NCBI RefSeq assembly: GCF_035503745.1
Contig: NZ_DATJTC010000002.1
Coordinates: 1 to 64,000 of the forward strand
DNA: 64,000 bases
Direction of reading: 5' to 3'
From: Dyella_B sp035503745
Lineage (GTDB): Bacteria; Pseudomonadota; Gammaproteobacteria; Xanthomonadales; Rhodanobacteraceae
Shown here piece by piece: positions 55,614 through 64,000 of this stretch (the stretch's first letter is position 1; the number at the start of each line of letters is the position of its first letter). A program made the position numbers and the translations under genes. The notes below the pieces were generated by a model. The model had not been told where the DNA came from. It saw nothing but the letters and a program-made list of their open reading frames with translations, and searched no databases.

Positions 55614-56498
55614 ATGTCCGCCCATCCCGACCTCATTCCTTCGGAACCCACACGCAAGCAGGCCTACGAGGCCGGCAAGCTGGCCAAGCGCCTGCGCCAT
55701 CAGGTGGGTCAGGCGATCGCCGACTTCAACATGATCGAAGACGGCGACAAGGTGATGGTGTGCCTGTCCGGCGGCAAGGACTCCTACACGATGCTGGACG
55801 TGTTGCTGTCGCTGCAGGCCAAGGCGCCGGTGCGCTTTGAGCTGGTCGCGGTGAACCTGGACCAGAAACAGCCGGGCTTTCCCGAGCACGTGCTGCCGCA
55901 GTACCTCAGCGAACGCGGCGTGCCCTTCCACATTATCGAGCAGGACACCTACAGCACCGTGACGCGGGTGATTCCCGAGGGCAAGACCATGTGCAGCTTG
56001 TGCTCGCGACTGCGTCGCGGCGCGCTGTACACGTGGGCGGCGGCCAACGGCGTCAGCAAGATCGCGCTGGGGCATCATCGCGACGACATCCTCGGCACGT
56101 TTTTCCTGAACCTGTTCTACCAGGCCAGCCTGAAGGCGATGCCGCCGAAATTGCGCTCGGACGACGGGCGCCATGTGGTGATTCGCCCGCTGGCCTATTG
56201 CAAGGAAAGCGACATCGCCGACTACGCGGCGCACAGGCAGTTTCCGATCATTCCCTGTAACCTGTGCGGCTCGCAGGAAAACCTGCAGCGCAAGGCAGTC
56301 GGCCGCATGCTGCATGAATGGGAACGTACCCACCCCGGACGCAGCGAAACCATTTTCCGCGCGCTGGCGAATGTGGCACCCTCCCAGCTTGCCGACCGCC
56401 GGCTGTTCGACTTCGCGAATTTAGGTTCGCGCGAAGGCGCCCATCGCGCCGACGCGCATGGCTGGCTGGCAGGAGCCGAAAGCGACGGCCAGCATTGA
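55614..56498 (+). CDS. ttcA: tRNA 2-thiocytidine biosynthesis protein TtcA
   Basis: A 294-aa PP-loop ATPase that thiolates C32 of some tRNAs. The SGGKDS loop is in VMVCLSGGKDSYTML. The iron-sulfur Cys are in TMCSLCSRLRRG and IPCNLCGSQENLQR. The length fits the family. The start is the ATG at 55614. A GTG two codons upstream is possible. The aminotransferase gene follows on the same strand. Confidence 0.95.
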   Translation: MSAHPDLIPSEPTRKQAYEAGKLAKRLRHQVGQAIADFNMIEDGDKVMVCLSGGKDSYTMLDVLLSLQAKAPVRFELVAVNLDQKQPGFPEHVLPQYLSERGVPFHIIEQDTYSTVTRVIPEGKTMCSLCSRLRRGALYTWAAANGVSKIALGHHRDDILGTFFLNLFYQASLKAMPPKLRSDDGRHVVIRPLAYCKESDIADYAAHRQFPIIPCNLCGSQENLQRKAVGRMLHEWERTHPGRSETIFRALANVAPSQLADRRLFDFANLGSREGAHRADAHGWLAGAESDGQH

Positions 56499-56553
56499 TC
56501 TTCCAGCGGACGTTTGGACGTCCATCCATCCATTTATCACATCGAGTAAAGCC

Positions 56554-57753
56554 GTGTCCTCCTTTGCATCCGTTGAAATGACCCCGGGCGATCCGATCCT
56601 GGGCCTTACCGAGGCGTTCGTGACCGATACGCGTCCGGGCAAGGTCAATCTGGGCGTGGGTATCTACTACGACGAAACCGGCCGCATTCCGCTGCTCAAC
56701 GCCGTGCGCGAAGTGGAAGAGGCGCTGGCGCGCGAGGCCAAGCCGCGCGGCTACCTGCCGATCGACGGCCTGCCGGCCTACAACCAGGCCACGCAGAAAC
56801 TGGTGTTCGGCGCCGAGTCGCCGCTGCTGGCGGCCGGCCGCGTGGCGACCTCGCAAACCATCGGCGGCAGCGGTGCGTTGCGCGTGGGCGCGGAATTGCT
56901 GCGCAAGGCGCTGCCCAACGCCAAGGTCGCCATCAGCACGCCGAGCTGGGAAAACCATCGCGTGGTGTTTGCCGCGGCCGGTTTCGAGGTGCTCGACTAC
57001 GCTTACTATGATGCCGCCACGCACGGCCTGGATTTCGCGGGCATGCTCGCCGATCTTGGCAAGCTGGAGCCCGGCACCGTGGTGCTGTTGCACGCGTGCT
57101 GCCACAACCCCACGGGTGTGGATCTCACCGTCGAGCAGTGGAAGCAGGTGGTCGCGCAGGTCAAGGATCGCGGCCTGGTGCCGTTCATCGACATGGCGTA
57201 CCAGGGCTTCGACAAGGGCATCGATGAGGATGCCGCGGCGGTGCGCCTGTTCGCCGAGTCGGGCATCGAATCGTTCGTGGTCGCCAACTCGTATTCGAAG
57301 TCGTTCTCGCTGTATGGCGAGCGCGTGGGCGCGTTGTCGATCGTGGGCGCCAACCGCGAGGAAGCGCTGCGCGTGCAGTCGCTGGTCAAGCGCATCATCC
57401 GCTCGATCTATTCCAGCCCTTCCACGCATGGCGGTGCACTGGTGGCCGGCGTGCTCAACAGTGTCGAGCTGCGCGCGATGTGGGCGAAGGAGCTTACGCA
57501 GATGCGCGAACGCATCCACGCCATGCGCGCAGGCATGGTGGAGAAGCTGGCCGCCAGCGGTGCACCGCAATTTGGCTTCATCCAGCAGCAGGCAGGCATG
57601 TTTTCCTATTCGGGCCTTAGCAAGGCACAGGTGGACCGCTTGCGCGAAGAGCACGCCATCTATGCGATCGGCACCGGTCGCATCTGCGTGGCGGCGCTCA
57701 ACCAGGGCAACCTCGACAACGTGGTTGCGGCGGTCGCCGCGGTTATCCGCTGA
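56554..57753 (+). CDS. Aromatic amino acid / aspartate aminotransferase (class I)
   Basis: A 399-aa fold-type I PLP enzyme of the TyrB/AspC family. MTPGDPILGLTEAFVTDTRP, KVNLGVGIYYDETG, HACCHNPTGVDLTVEQW, DMAYQGFDKGIDEDA and the PLP lysine in VANSYSKSFSLYGERVGA are present. The C-terminal Arg lies in GRICVAALNQGN. It moves amino groups between glutamate and aromatic or dicarboxylic oxo acids. I chose the GTG at 56554. The upstream in-frame part overlaps ttcA. Confidence 0.93.
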   Translation: MSSFASVEMTPGDPILGLTEAFVTDTRPGKVNLGVGIYYDETGRIPLLNAVREVEEALAREAKPRGYLPIDGLPAYNQATQKLVFGAESPLLAAGRVATSQTIGGSGALRVGAELLRKALPNAKVAISTPSWENHRVVFAAAGFEVLDYAYYDAATHGLDFAGMLADLGKLEPGTVVLLHACCHNPTGVDLTVEQWKQVVAQVKDRGLVPFIDMAYQGFDKGIDEDAAAVRLFAESGIESFVVANSYSKSFSLYGERVGALSIVGANREEALRVQSLVKRIIRSIYSSPSTHGGALVAGVLNSVELRAMWAKELTQMRERIHAMRAGMVEKLAASGAPQFGFIQQQAGMFSYSGLSKAQVDRLREEHAIYAIGTGRICVAALNQGNLDNVVAAVAAVIR

Positions 57754-57768
57754 TTCCCTGTAACCGGT

Positions 57769-57879
57769 GCTCCCTCCCCTGCGTGCAGGGGAGGGTTGGG
57801 GTGGGGTAAAGCAATCTTGCGTCCAGGCTGGTGCAAGACACCCCCACCCAGACTCCCGCTGCAAGCAGGGGGAGGGGCT
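57769..57879. repeat. Intergenic imperfect inverted repeat (REP-like)
   Basis: Between the aminotransferase and rdgC genes lie nested inverted repeats. CCCTCCCCTGC (57772-57782) pairs with GCAGGGGAGGG right beside it and again with GCAGGGGGAGGGG (57865-57877). GTTGGGGTGGGGT pairs with ACACCCCCACCC. The GGTTGGGGTGGGG motif resembles dispersed repeats seen between genes in many Xanthomonadales. It may also stop transcription. Confidence 0.65.
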
Positions 57880-57911
57880 AAAACAAACGCACGCATCACG
57901 ACAAGGTCTTC

Positions 57912-58829
57912 ATGTTTTTCCGCAACCTCACGCTGTTCCGCTTTTCTCCCGCCGTTGCCGAAGATCTCAAACGCCTCGAAGAGGTGTTGGGCGAGCATCG
58001 GCTGCGTCCGTGCGGCCCGATGGAAATGGGTACGCGCGGCTTCGTGCCGCCGGTCGGGCGCGGCGAAGATGCCGCGATGACGCACCTCGTCAACGCTTGC
58101 ACGTTGCTCACCACCGGTAGCGAGGAAAAGCTGCTGCCTGCCGCCGTGATCAACGACGAGTTGCAGCGCAAGGTGCAGAAGATCGCCGAAGAAGAAGGCC
58201 GCAAGGTCGGCGGGCGCGAGCGCAAGCGCATGAAGGAAGACCTGCTCAACGAACTGTTACCGCGCGCGTTCGTGCGCAGTTCGCGCATGTCCGCCTACGT
58301 CGACCGCAAGCATGGCTGGCTGGTGCTTGACACCGCCAGTCGTAAATCCGCCGAAAACGCCTTGACGCAGGTGCGCGAGGCGCTCGGCAGTTTTCCCGCG
58401 GTGCCGCTTGCGCCCGAGGAAGGTCCGCGCGTGTTGATGACCGACTGGCTGGCCGGCGGCAAGCTGCCCGGCGGCCTGGTGCTGGGCGACGAATGCGAAC
58501 TGCGCGATCCGGCCACCGCCACCGGTGCCATCGCGCGCTGCCGCCGCCAGGACCTGGACGCGGAAGAGGTCAAGGAGCATCTGCGCAACGGCAAGCAGGT
58601 GTTCCAGCTGGGCCTGGTGTTCGACGATCGCATCAGCTTCGTGCTGGGCGAAGACCTGGTGGTGCGCAAGCTGAAGTTCCTCGATGCGGTACTCGACGAG
58701 CTCGGCGACGGCCAGCAGGATGCGGCCGCCGAGATGGACGCCCGCTTCGCCCTGCTGACCCTGGAACTGGAGCGTTTGCTGGCCAAACTGGAAGAATGGT
58801 TCGGCCTTCCCCGTCCCACTGACAGCTGA
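57912..58829 (+). CDS. rdgC: Recombination-associated protein RdgC
   Basis: A 305-aa DNA-binding ring protein that limits RecA activity, of normal length. MFFRNLTLFRFSP at the start, GFVPPVGR, INDELQRKVQKIAEEEGRKVGGRE, RSSRMSAYVDRKHGWLVLDTAS and ISFVLGEDLVVRKLKFLDAV are family motifs. Monocistronic, with the repeat at 57769-57879 just upstream. Confidence 0.97.
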   Translation: MFFRNLTLFRFSPAVAEDLKRLEEVLGEHRLRPCGPMEMGTRGFVPPVGRGEDAAMTHLVNACTLLTTGSEEKLLPAAVINDELQRKVQKIAEEEGRKVGGRERKRMKEDLLNELLPRAFVRSSRMSAYVDRKHGWLVLDTASRKSAENALTQVREALGSFPAVPLAPEEGPRVLMTDWLAGGKLPGGLVLGDECELRDPATATGAIARCRRQDLDAEEVKEHLRNGKQVFQLGLVFDDRISFVLGEDLVVRKLKFLDAVLDELGDGQQDAAAEMDARFALLTLELERLLAKLEEWFGLPRPTDS

Positions 58830-58958
58830 GACGCGCGCCAGGCCGGGCTTCCCGCCGGCTAGGCAAAATAGCCCTTGCGCGGGGCCCCCGCCGCCCCACA
58901 TTCTGCTTGCAACCGGGGGTTATTTCGGCCCCCGGCGGTAGTACCGAAGGGCAGGATC

Positions 58959-59726
58959 ATGGCGTACCTCGACGGCGACTGGCTGGAGCTGGCCACACCC
59001 AGCGGCAACACGATTCGCGTGCTCAAAGCGGCGCACCCGCGGGCGCGCCGGCTGCGTCTTACCGTTTCGCCGAAGGGCGCGCGGATCACCTATCCGCAGG
59101 GCACCCATCCGTCGCAGGTCAACGCATTCCTGCGCCACAACGCGGATTGGCTGGAAAAGAAACTGGACGAGCTGAACCTCGTCATCGAACCGCTGCCGCC
59201 GCTGCGCGTGGGTACGCCGATCGAATTTCCCTTCCGTGGCGAAACCACCACGCTGGACTGGGCCGAAGGCGCCTATCCGCGCGTGATGGCCTTCGAGGGC
59301 GGCCTTACGCTGGAAATTCCGCGTCCGCACAGCCGTGCCTTGCCGGTGGCGCGCGGCCTGCTGGCCTCGTATTTCGAAACGCAGATTCGCCGCGACGTAT
59401 CGCGCTGGCTGGCCGGTTACGTGCCGCAGCTCGGGCTGGCGCCGACCGCCTTGCGCATCCGCCCGATGAAGAGCTTGTGGGGCAGCCTCGATACGCGCGA
59501 TCGCATCAATCTCGATCTGGCGCTGGCGCTGGCGCCGTCGTCCGCCTTGCGTTACGTGCTGGCGCACGAGCTGTGTCACCTGAAGGTGCGCAATCATTCG
59601 CCGCGCTTTTGGGCGCACGTGGAGTCGATCTTCCCCGATTGGCGCGAACAGCGCGACTGGCTGCGCCAGAACGGCGCGATGTTGAAGGCGGAACTGGATC
59701 GGCTGATCGCCGACGTCGCCGACTAA
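58959..59726 (+). CDS. SprT/YgjP-like zinc metalloprotease (DUF45)
   Basis: A 255-aa protein with a C-terminal YgjP-like metallopeptidase domain. The zinc motif is HELCH in LRYVLAHELCHLKVRNHSPRFW, with the third His downstream in the same stretch. MKSLWGSLDTRDRINLDLAL is the typical segment before it. The N-terminal half (IRVLKAAHPRARRLRLTVSPKG) is the beta part of the family. The start at ATG 58959 follows AGGGCAGGA. The substrate is unknown. Confidence 0.92.
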   Translation: MAYLDGDWLELATPSGNTIRVLKAAHPRARRLRLTVSPKGARITYPQGTHPSQVNAFLRHNADWLEKKLDELNLVIEPLPPLRVGTPIEFPFRGETTTLDWAEGAYPRVMAFEGGLTLEIPRPHSRALPVARGLLASYFETQIRRDVSRWLAGYVPQLGLAPTALRIRPMKSLWGSLDTRDRINLDLALALAPSSALRYVLAHELCHLKVRNHSPRFWAHVESIFPDWREQRDWLRQNGAMLKAELDRLIADVAD

Positions 59727-59840
59727 GGGCCCGCGCGGCGCACCGGCCGTTTACGCGGTGCTCACCTGTGCTGCACCTGCCAGCGGCTACGCTGCCGTAC
59801 CGTGTATAACTTCACTTAACTTCAACGCAGGGGAAAGGCG

Positions 59841-60413
59841 ATGCCGTTCGGTACTCTGTTCGTGGGCGTGTGGCTGTTGTGGCTGGGGTACTGGGGCATC
59901 AGCGCGCTTGGGGTGAAGCGTGCGGCGCGGGTGGAATCGATGTGGTCGCGCTTTGGCAAATACTGGTTGCCGCTGATCGTGGCGATCCTGTTGTTGCGCG
60001 GTTTGCCGCCCTTTCGCAGCGCGCTGCTGAACGAACGCTTCGTGCCCGAGCTGCTGTGGATCGTGTGGCTGGGTTTTTTCCTCACCGTCGTGGGCCTTGG
60101 TTTCGCATGCTGGGCGCGCGTAACGCTGGGCCGCAACTGGAGCGGCGTGGTGCAGATGAAGCAGGATCACGAGTTGGTGGTGCGCGGCCCCTACAGCCTG
60201 GTGCGCCACCCCATCTACACGGGCCTGCTGTTGGCTCTCTTGGGCACGGTGCTGGCCGTCGGCGTGTGGCGTGCGCTGCTGGCGCTGGCGATCGTGGCCT
60301 TGTCGTTCTGGCGCAAGCTGCGGTTGGAAGAGCGCTGGATGTGCGAGTTGTTCGGCGATCAATACCGGCAATACATGTCGCGCGTCAAAGCGCTGGTGCC
60401 ATGGCTGTTGTAG
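59841..60413 (+). CDS. Isoprenylcysteine carboxyl methyltransferase-like membrane protein
   Basis: A 190-aa membrane protein with about five membrane segments. The C-terminal signature of the ICMT/PEMT group is present: GPYSLVRHPIYTGLLLALLG, which holds the SAM-binding Arg-His-Pro, then EERWMCELFGDQYRQYMSRV. Bacterial members probably methylate small or lipid substrates. The real target is unknown. It converges on the GFA gene. Confidence 0.88.
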   Translation: MPFGTLFVGVWLLWLGYWGISALGVKRAARVESMWSRFGKYWLPLIVAILLLRGLPPFRSALLNERFVPELLWIVWLGFFLTVVGLGFACWARVTLGRNWSGVVQMKQDHELVVRGPYSLVRHPIYTGLLLALLGTVLAVGVWRALLALAIVALSFWRKLRLEERWMCELFGDQYRQYMSRVKALVPWLL

Positions 60414-60421
60414 AGGCTTGA

Positions 60422-60838
60422 TCAGCCTGTGCGCGGCCCGGGCCATTGCGGCCGCGCGGCCGGATCTTCGACGCTCATGCCCGCGCCTTCGGTGGCGCGA
60501 ACGGGAACCGAGGCGGGGTCGAACCCCGCCAGGCAGAACACGTTGATCCCGAAGTGATCGGGTGCGGCGCGCTTGCGATGAAACACGTAAATGCCGCAGT
60601 GCCGGCAGAAGTAATGCCTGGCGCGGTGCGTGTTCCATTGATAGAGCGTCAACGCGTCCTCGCCCTGCACGATGCGCAAATCCCGTTCGGGCACCTTGAG
60701 CATCAGCGCGTGGCGCATACGGCACAGCGAACAGTCGCAGGTGGTGAGTTCGGTGACGGTCGCCCGCACGCAAAACCGCACCGCGCCGCAATGGCAGGAG
60801 CCATCGAACGACTGCGGCGCGCGATCCTGCGTGGGCAT
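60422..60838 (-). CDS. GFA (glutathione-dependent formaldehyde-activating) family protein
   Basis: A 138-aa zinc protein of the GFA/CENP-V type. Cys ligands are in GSCHCGAVRF, CDCSLCRMRHA and YFCRHCGIYVFH. A role in adding glutathione to formaldehyde is known only for one member, and most are uncharacterised. It lies 2 bases after the alpha/beta hydrolase stop, so both are likely cotranscribed. Confidence 0.9.
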   Translation of the reverse strand: MPTQDRAPQSFDGSCHCGAVRFCVRATVTELTTCDCSLCRMRHALMLKVPERDLRIVQGEDALTLYQWNTHRARHYFCRHCGIYVFHRKRAAPDHFGINVFCLAGFDPASVPVRATEGAGMSVEDPAARPQWPGPRTG

Positions 60839-60840
60839 TC

Positions 60841-61830
60841 CTAGTGCGCCAGCGCGAAGCTGGTCAGCGACTGGGCGAATTCCTGCGGTTTCTCCAGCTG
60901 CGGCATGTGATTGCAGCCGTTGAGGATGCTGGTGTTGATCGAAGGCGCATGGGTCAGGCCGTTGCGCAGGCTGTCGAGCGCGGAGATGTCGATGATCTTG
61001 TCATCGCGGCACCACAGGCCCATCGTCGGCATGGTCAGCTTGTCCAGGCGATTCTGCAGCGACAGTACCTGCGAATCCTCGCGCAGCTCTCTGAAGGTAT
61101 TGTCGATAAACGTGTGATTGGCGATGTTTTCCTTCACGAAAACATCGATGAAGCGTCCCGGCACATAGGGCACGTGCAGGAACGCCAGCGACGTCGCACG
61201 TTCGAAACCTGCACGATCGTGGTAGACGAAGGGGTCGATGCCGGCCATGACTTGCTTGGCGAAGTCGTTTTCCTTGAACTTCAAGCCGAACGAATCGATC
61301 AACGCCAGCTCGGCAACGTCATCGGGATGCTCGGCCGCGTACACGCCGGCGATCGCGCCGCCCATCGAATGGCCCACGAACAGTGCGTGCTGAAGGTGCA
61401 GCGTCTGGACGAAATCATTGAGGCGCTCGGCCTGGTTGTCGATGTTGTAGCTTGCGCCGGCGATGCGCGAGGATTCGCCCCAGCCCGGCAGGTCGGGGAT
61501 GACGACGCGGAAATGCGCGGTGAGCATCGGCGCGACTTTCAGCCACACTTCCTTGTTGGCGGCAAAGCCGTGCAGCAGGACGATGGTCGGACCCTGGCCG
61601 CCTTCGTAGTACACCCAGCGCGTGTCGCCGGCCTGCACGGCGTGCTTTTCCAGTTGCGCATTCATCGCCTCGCGCGCCACCTCGGCCTTCATCAGCCATT
61701 GCGGCGCGAACAGGTAGCTGCCGCCGAGCAGGACGACAAGCAGCGCGGCGACGATGCCGAGGAATTTCAGCCGGCGCAGCAACAGTCGCTGCCATAGCGG
61801 GCGGGCTTGGGGATTGGGTGGCGTGTTCAT
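60841..61830 (-). CDS. Membrane-anchored alpha/beta hydrolase
   Basis: A 329-aa hydrolase with an N-terminal membrane segment (LKFLGIVAALLVVLLGGSYLF). The core shows VLLHGFAANKEVW (oxyanion), the nucleophile in FVGHSMGGAIAGVYA, the acid in LWCRDDKIID, and the His in GCNHMPQLEKP. It resembles lipase/esterase-type periplasmic hydrolases. The substrate is unknown. It lies between the M1 peptidase (81 bases upstream) and the GFA gene. Confidence 0.88.
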   Translation of the reverse strand: MNTPPNPQARPLWQRLLLRRLKFLGIVAALLVVLLGGSYLFAPQWLMKAEVAREAMNAQLEKHAVQAGDTRWVYYEGGQGPTIVLLHGFAANKEVWLKVAPMLTAHFRVVIPDLPGWGESSRIAGASYNIDNQAERLNDFVQTLHLQHALFVGHSMGGAIAGVYAAEHPDDVAELALIDSFGLKFKENDFAKQVMAGIDPFVYHDRAGFERATSLAFLHVPYVPGRFIDVFVKENIANHTFIDNTFRELREDSQVLSLQNRLDKLTMPTMGLWCRDDKIIDISALDSLRNGLTHAPSINTSILNGCNHMPQLEKPQEFAQSLTSFALAH

Positions 61831-61911
61831 GATGGCAAGGCTCGTGCGTAGACGGAACTCGATGCCCCACGCCGGTGCGGTTCGCGCCGGCGTGGGGCGT
61901 TGTTTCGAACT

Positions 61912-63768
61912 TCAATGCTGGCCTGGCGTGGCTTTCGCCAGCAAGGTTTCGACCGCCTGCTGCGTCAGCGGGTGATAGCCGTCCTTCGCCTTGGCATACA
62001 CCTGCCGTGCAAAGGCGAGGCCGTCCAGCGTCGCGCTCAGCGCGCGGTACACCGGCACGGTCAAGTACAAGCGGCCGATGCGCGTCATGTGCTCGGCGGC
62101 GGCGGGCCACACGGCTTTGTCGCCCGCGCCGATCGCATGCACGTACCAGCGCATGCCGATTTCCGCATTTGGCGTGCCGGTGAGATGCCATGCCGCATCG
62201 AGCGCCTGCATCTTGTCCAGCGGGGGCGTGTTCGGCAGGCCGTCCAGGAAGTACATCCATTCCTGCGTGTTCCAGTCGTGCGCATCGAGTTTGCCGGCCG
62301 GCAGCGTACCGGCGAGGAACGTGGCGCGTTCCTTGTCGATCGCATCAAAGCGCGGCGAATCGGGAATCGGCGCGTTCTTGGGAATGCCCGTGCCGTAGAC
62401 CCAGTCCTGCACTTCGTCCCAGCTCATCTTGCCGGGGTATTTGTCGATCAGGTTGGGCTTGAGGAACGCGAGCATCTGTTCGGTGGTAATGCTCTGGAAA
62501 GCGAAGTGGTTGAAGTAGCTTTTCAGGTAATTGTCGAAGGTGGCGCGGCCGAAGCGTTGCTCCAGCGTGCGCAGAAACCAGGAACCTTTGTTGTAGGCGA
62601 CATCGGAGAGCGAATCGTCGGCGTCGATGCCGCCGGGCTTGGGAGCCAGGCGCTGCGCGTTGGGCGGCAGCGTGGCGATTTCGCGCTGCAGCGCATGGAT
62701 GTCCAGCAGCGCTTCCTCGTCGGCCTGGCGCTTGCCGTACAGCGCCTGGGTGATGCGGCCCTGCACGTAGGTGGTCACCCCTTCGTTGAGCCAGATGTCG
62801 CGCCACGAGGCCGCCGTCACCAGGTTGCCCGACCAAGAATGGGCCAATTCATGCGCGACCAGCGAGACCAGACTCTTGTCGCCGACCAGTACCGTGGGCG
62901 TGGCGAAGGTCATGTTCGGATTTTCCATGCCGCCGTAAGGGAAGCTCGGCGGCAGCACCAGGATGTCGTAGCGGCCCCAGCGATACGGTCCGTACAACTG
63001 CTCGGCGGTCTGGATCATCTTTTCGGTATCTTCGAACTCGTGCGCGGCCTTGCCGACCACGGAAGGTTCGGCATACACCGCCGAGCGCGGACCGGTTTCC
63101 CTCACATCGAGATCGCCCGCGGCGATGGCCAGCAGGTAGGACGGAATCGGGTGCGCCTGATGGAAGTCGAAGCTGCCGTTCAAGGCATGCTTGGGATCAT
63201 TGGGTGCGCTCATCGCCACGCGCACGTCCTGCGGTGCGCTCACGTGAGCATCGTAGGTGAAACGAATCGCGGGCGAATCCTGCAGCGGCACCCACGAGCG
63301 GGCGTGGATGGATTCCGATTGCGAGAACATGAACGGCTGCTTCTTGTCCGCCGTCTGTGCCGGCGGCAGCCATTGCAGGCCCGAGGCGTCGGGCGAGGTG
63401 GTGTAGACGATGCGCACCTCGTGCGGATGCCGCGGCGCCTGGATGGTGAGCTTGCTGCCCAGCTGCTTGTCGCGCGGGGCCAGTGCATAGGGCAGCGGCG
63501 AGGTTTTGCCCTGCGCATCCACCGCCTGCACGCTGGCGATGTGCAGGTCGCGCGTGTCCAGCACCAGCGAGGCGGCCTTGGGGTTCTTCCAGTCCAGCGT
63601 CAGGGTCGCCTGGCCGGCGAGCTGACGGTGCGGAAAGTCCAGCTTCAGGCTCAGATCGAGGTGGGTGACGCGCACCGCGTCGGGCTGGGCGTAGGAATAG
63701 GGGTCGTTGGCATAGGCGGCCACAGGCAAGAGCAGGGTGCCTAGGGCCAGGGTGCGGAGCGGGGGCAT
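61912..63768 (-). CDS. Secreted M1 family metallopeptidase (leukotriene A4 hydrolase-like)
   Basis: A 618-aa M1 zinc peptidase with a signal peptide (LRTLALGTLLLPVAAYA). The exopeptidase motif reads YGGMENPNMTFA. The zinc site is HELAHSWSGNLV, with the Glu in WLNEGVTTYVQGRI. The C-terminal helical domain is of the LTA4-hydrolase/aminopeptidase B type, shorter than in PepN. Probably a periplasmic or outer-membrane-associated aminopeptidase. I chose the ATG at 63768, which begins the signal peptide. Confidence 0.93.
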   Translation of the reverse strand: MPPLRTLALGTLLLPVAAYANDPYSYAQPDAVRVTHLDLSLKLDFPHRQLAGQATLTLDWKNPKAASLVLDTRDLHIASVQAVDAQGKTSPLPYALAPRDKQLGSKLTIQAPRHPHEVRIVYTTSPDASGLQWLPPAQTADKKQPFMFSQSESIHARSWVPLQDSPAIRFTYDAHVSAPQDVRVAMSAPNDPKHALNGSFDFHQAHPIPSYLLAIAAGDLDVRETGPRSAVYAEPSVVGKAAHEFEDTEKMIQTAEQLYGPYRWGRYDILVLPPSFPYGGMENPNMTFATPTVLVGDKSLVSLVAHELAHSWSGNLVTAASWRDIWLNEGVTTYVQGRITQALYGKRQADEEALLDIHALQREIATLPPNAQRLAPKPGGIDADDSLSDVAYNKGSWFLRTLEQRFGRATFDNYLKSYFNHFAFQSITTEQMLAFLKPNLIDKYPGKMSWDEVQDWVYGTGIPKNAPIPDSPRFDAIDKERATFLAGTLPAGKLDAHDWNTQEWMYFLDGLPNTPPLDKMQALDAAWHLTGTPNAEIGMRWYVHAIGAGDKAVWPAAAEHMTRIGRLYLTVPVYRALSATLDGLAFARQVYAKAKDGYHPLTQQAVETLLAKATPGQH

Positions 63769-64000
63769 CGTGCGGCTTCCGGAGCGTTTTGGAAGCGGCG
63801 AGTATGCCACTCCCAACCCGGTCCTGCCCCGTGGCGCAAGTCCATCAGCACCGCGCGCGGACGCCGCCGGCCGCAGGTTTCGGGGGCAGCTCCCTATCTG
63901 TCGCGCGGCCGGCAGCGGCCTATGTTCAGGCATCGCACCTTTGCGCCGCGCGCCGCGGGAGACTCAATGCCACAGCGGCGGCTTGGCCACCATCAGCCAG
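63769..64000. other. Right edge of the window; possible 3' end of a minus-strand gene
   Basis: 63769-63963 should hold the promoter of the M1 peptidase gene; no other feature is seen. At 63964-64000 a minus-strand frame, open from the window edge, reads WLMVAKPPLWH and ends in TGA. It could be the tail of a gene but is too short to judge. Confidence 0.25.

Overview
The window is about 64 kb of high-GC chromosomal DNA from a gammaproteobacterium, most likely of the order Xanthomonadales (Rhodanobacteraceae or Xanthomonadaceae type). I infer this from the mix of families (two-subunit glycyl-tRNA synthetase, DUF1820, RdgC, TtcA, PssA, a lone GspE-type ATPase), from the gene order, and from leuA-ilvE-leuCDB-ilvDC-ilvGMA packed into one operon. 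No sequence search was run. Family calls rest on motifs, lengths and context.

Layout. 1-111 is the 3' end of a 5S rRNA and the rRNA operon terminator. 260-21892 is ordinary chromosome: rhomboid protease, DUF1820, a glutamine amidotransferase, a GspE-type ATPase, glyQS, an XRE regulator, a YbaY-type lipoprotein, a GDSL autotransporter esterase, tex, an RDD membrane protein, mnmG, a 61-aa protein behind a sigma-54-like promoter, pepN, and an aldose-1-epimerase/PLP-enzyme pair. About 21893-32331 is an accessory island of mixed, often lower GC. It holds an Rhs/YD-repeat locus with a degenerate Rhs relic, an intact secreted-type Rhs protein of 1488 aa with a zincin-like (HEVTH) C-terminal tip, a candidate immunity gene, and a displaced Rhs tip. 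The tip is split by an IS3-family element that is itself split by an IS110-family element. Several small secreted or membrane proteins follow. The backbone resumes exactly at tag.

32332-40088 carries tag, a biotin operon on the minus strand (bioB-bioF-trhO-bioH-bioC) with a BirA-operator-like palindrome upstream, comF, ubiA and a VOC protein. 40104-52939 is a complete branched-chain amino acid operon on the minus strand, in order of transcription: leader peptide, attenuator, leuA, ilvE, leuC, leuD, leuB, ilvD, ilvC, VOC gene, ilvG, ilvM, ilvA. Most junctions are 4-bp ATGA overlaps. One leader rich in Leu, Ile and Val appears to control the whole set, and a second terminator-like hairpin lies between ilvC and the distal genes.

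53304-63768 returns to housekeeping and metabolic genes: pssA, a GNAT acetyltransferase, a YdcH-like protein, ttcA, an aromatic aminotransferase, rdgC, a SprT/YgjP-like metalloprotease, an isoprenylcysteine-methyltransferase-like membrane protein, and a minus-strand group of GFA protein, alpha/beta hydrolase and M1 metallopeptidase. I saw no tRNA gene, CRISPR array or prophage.
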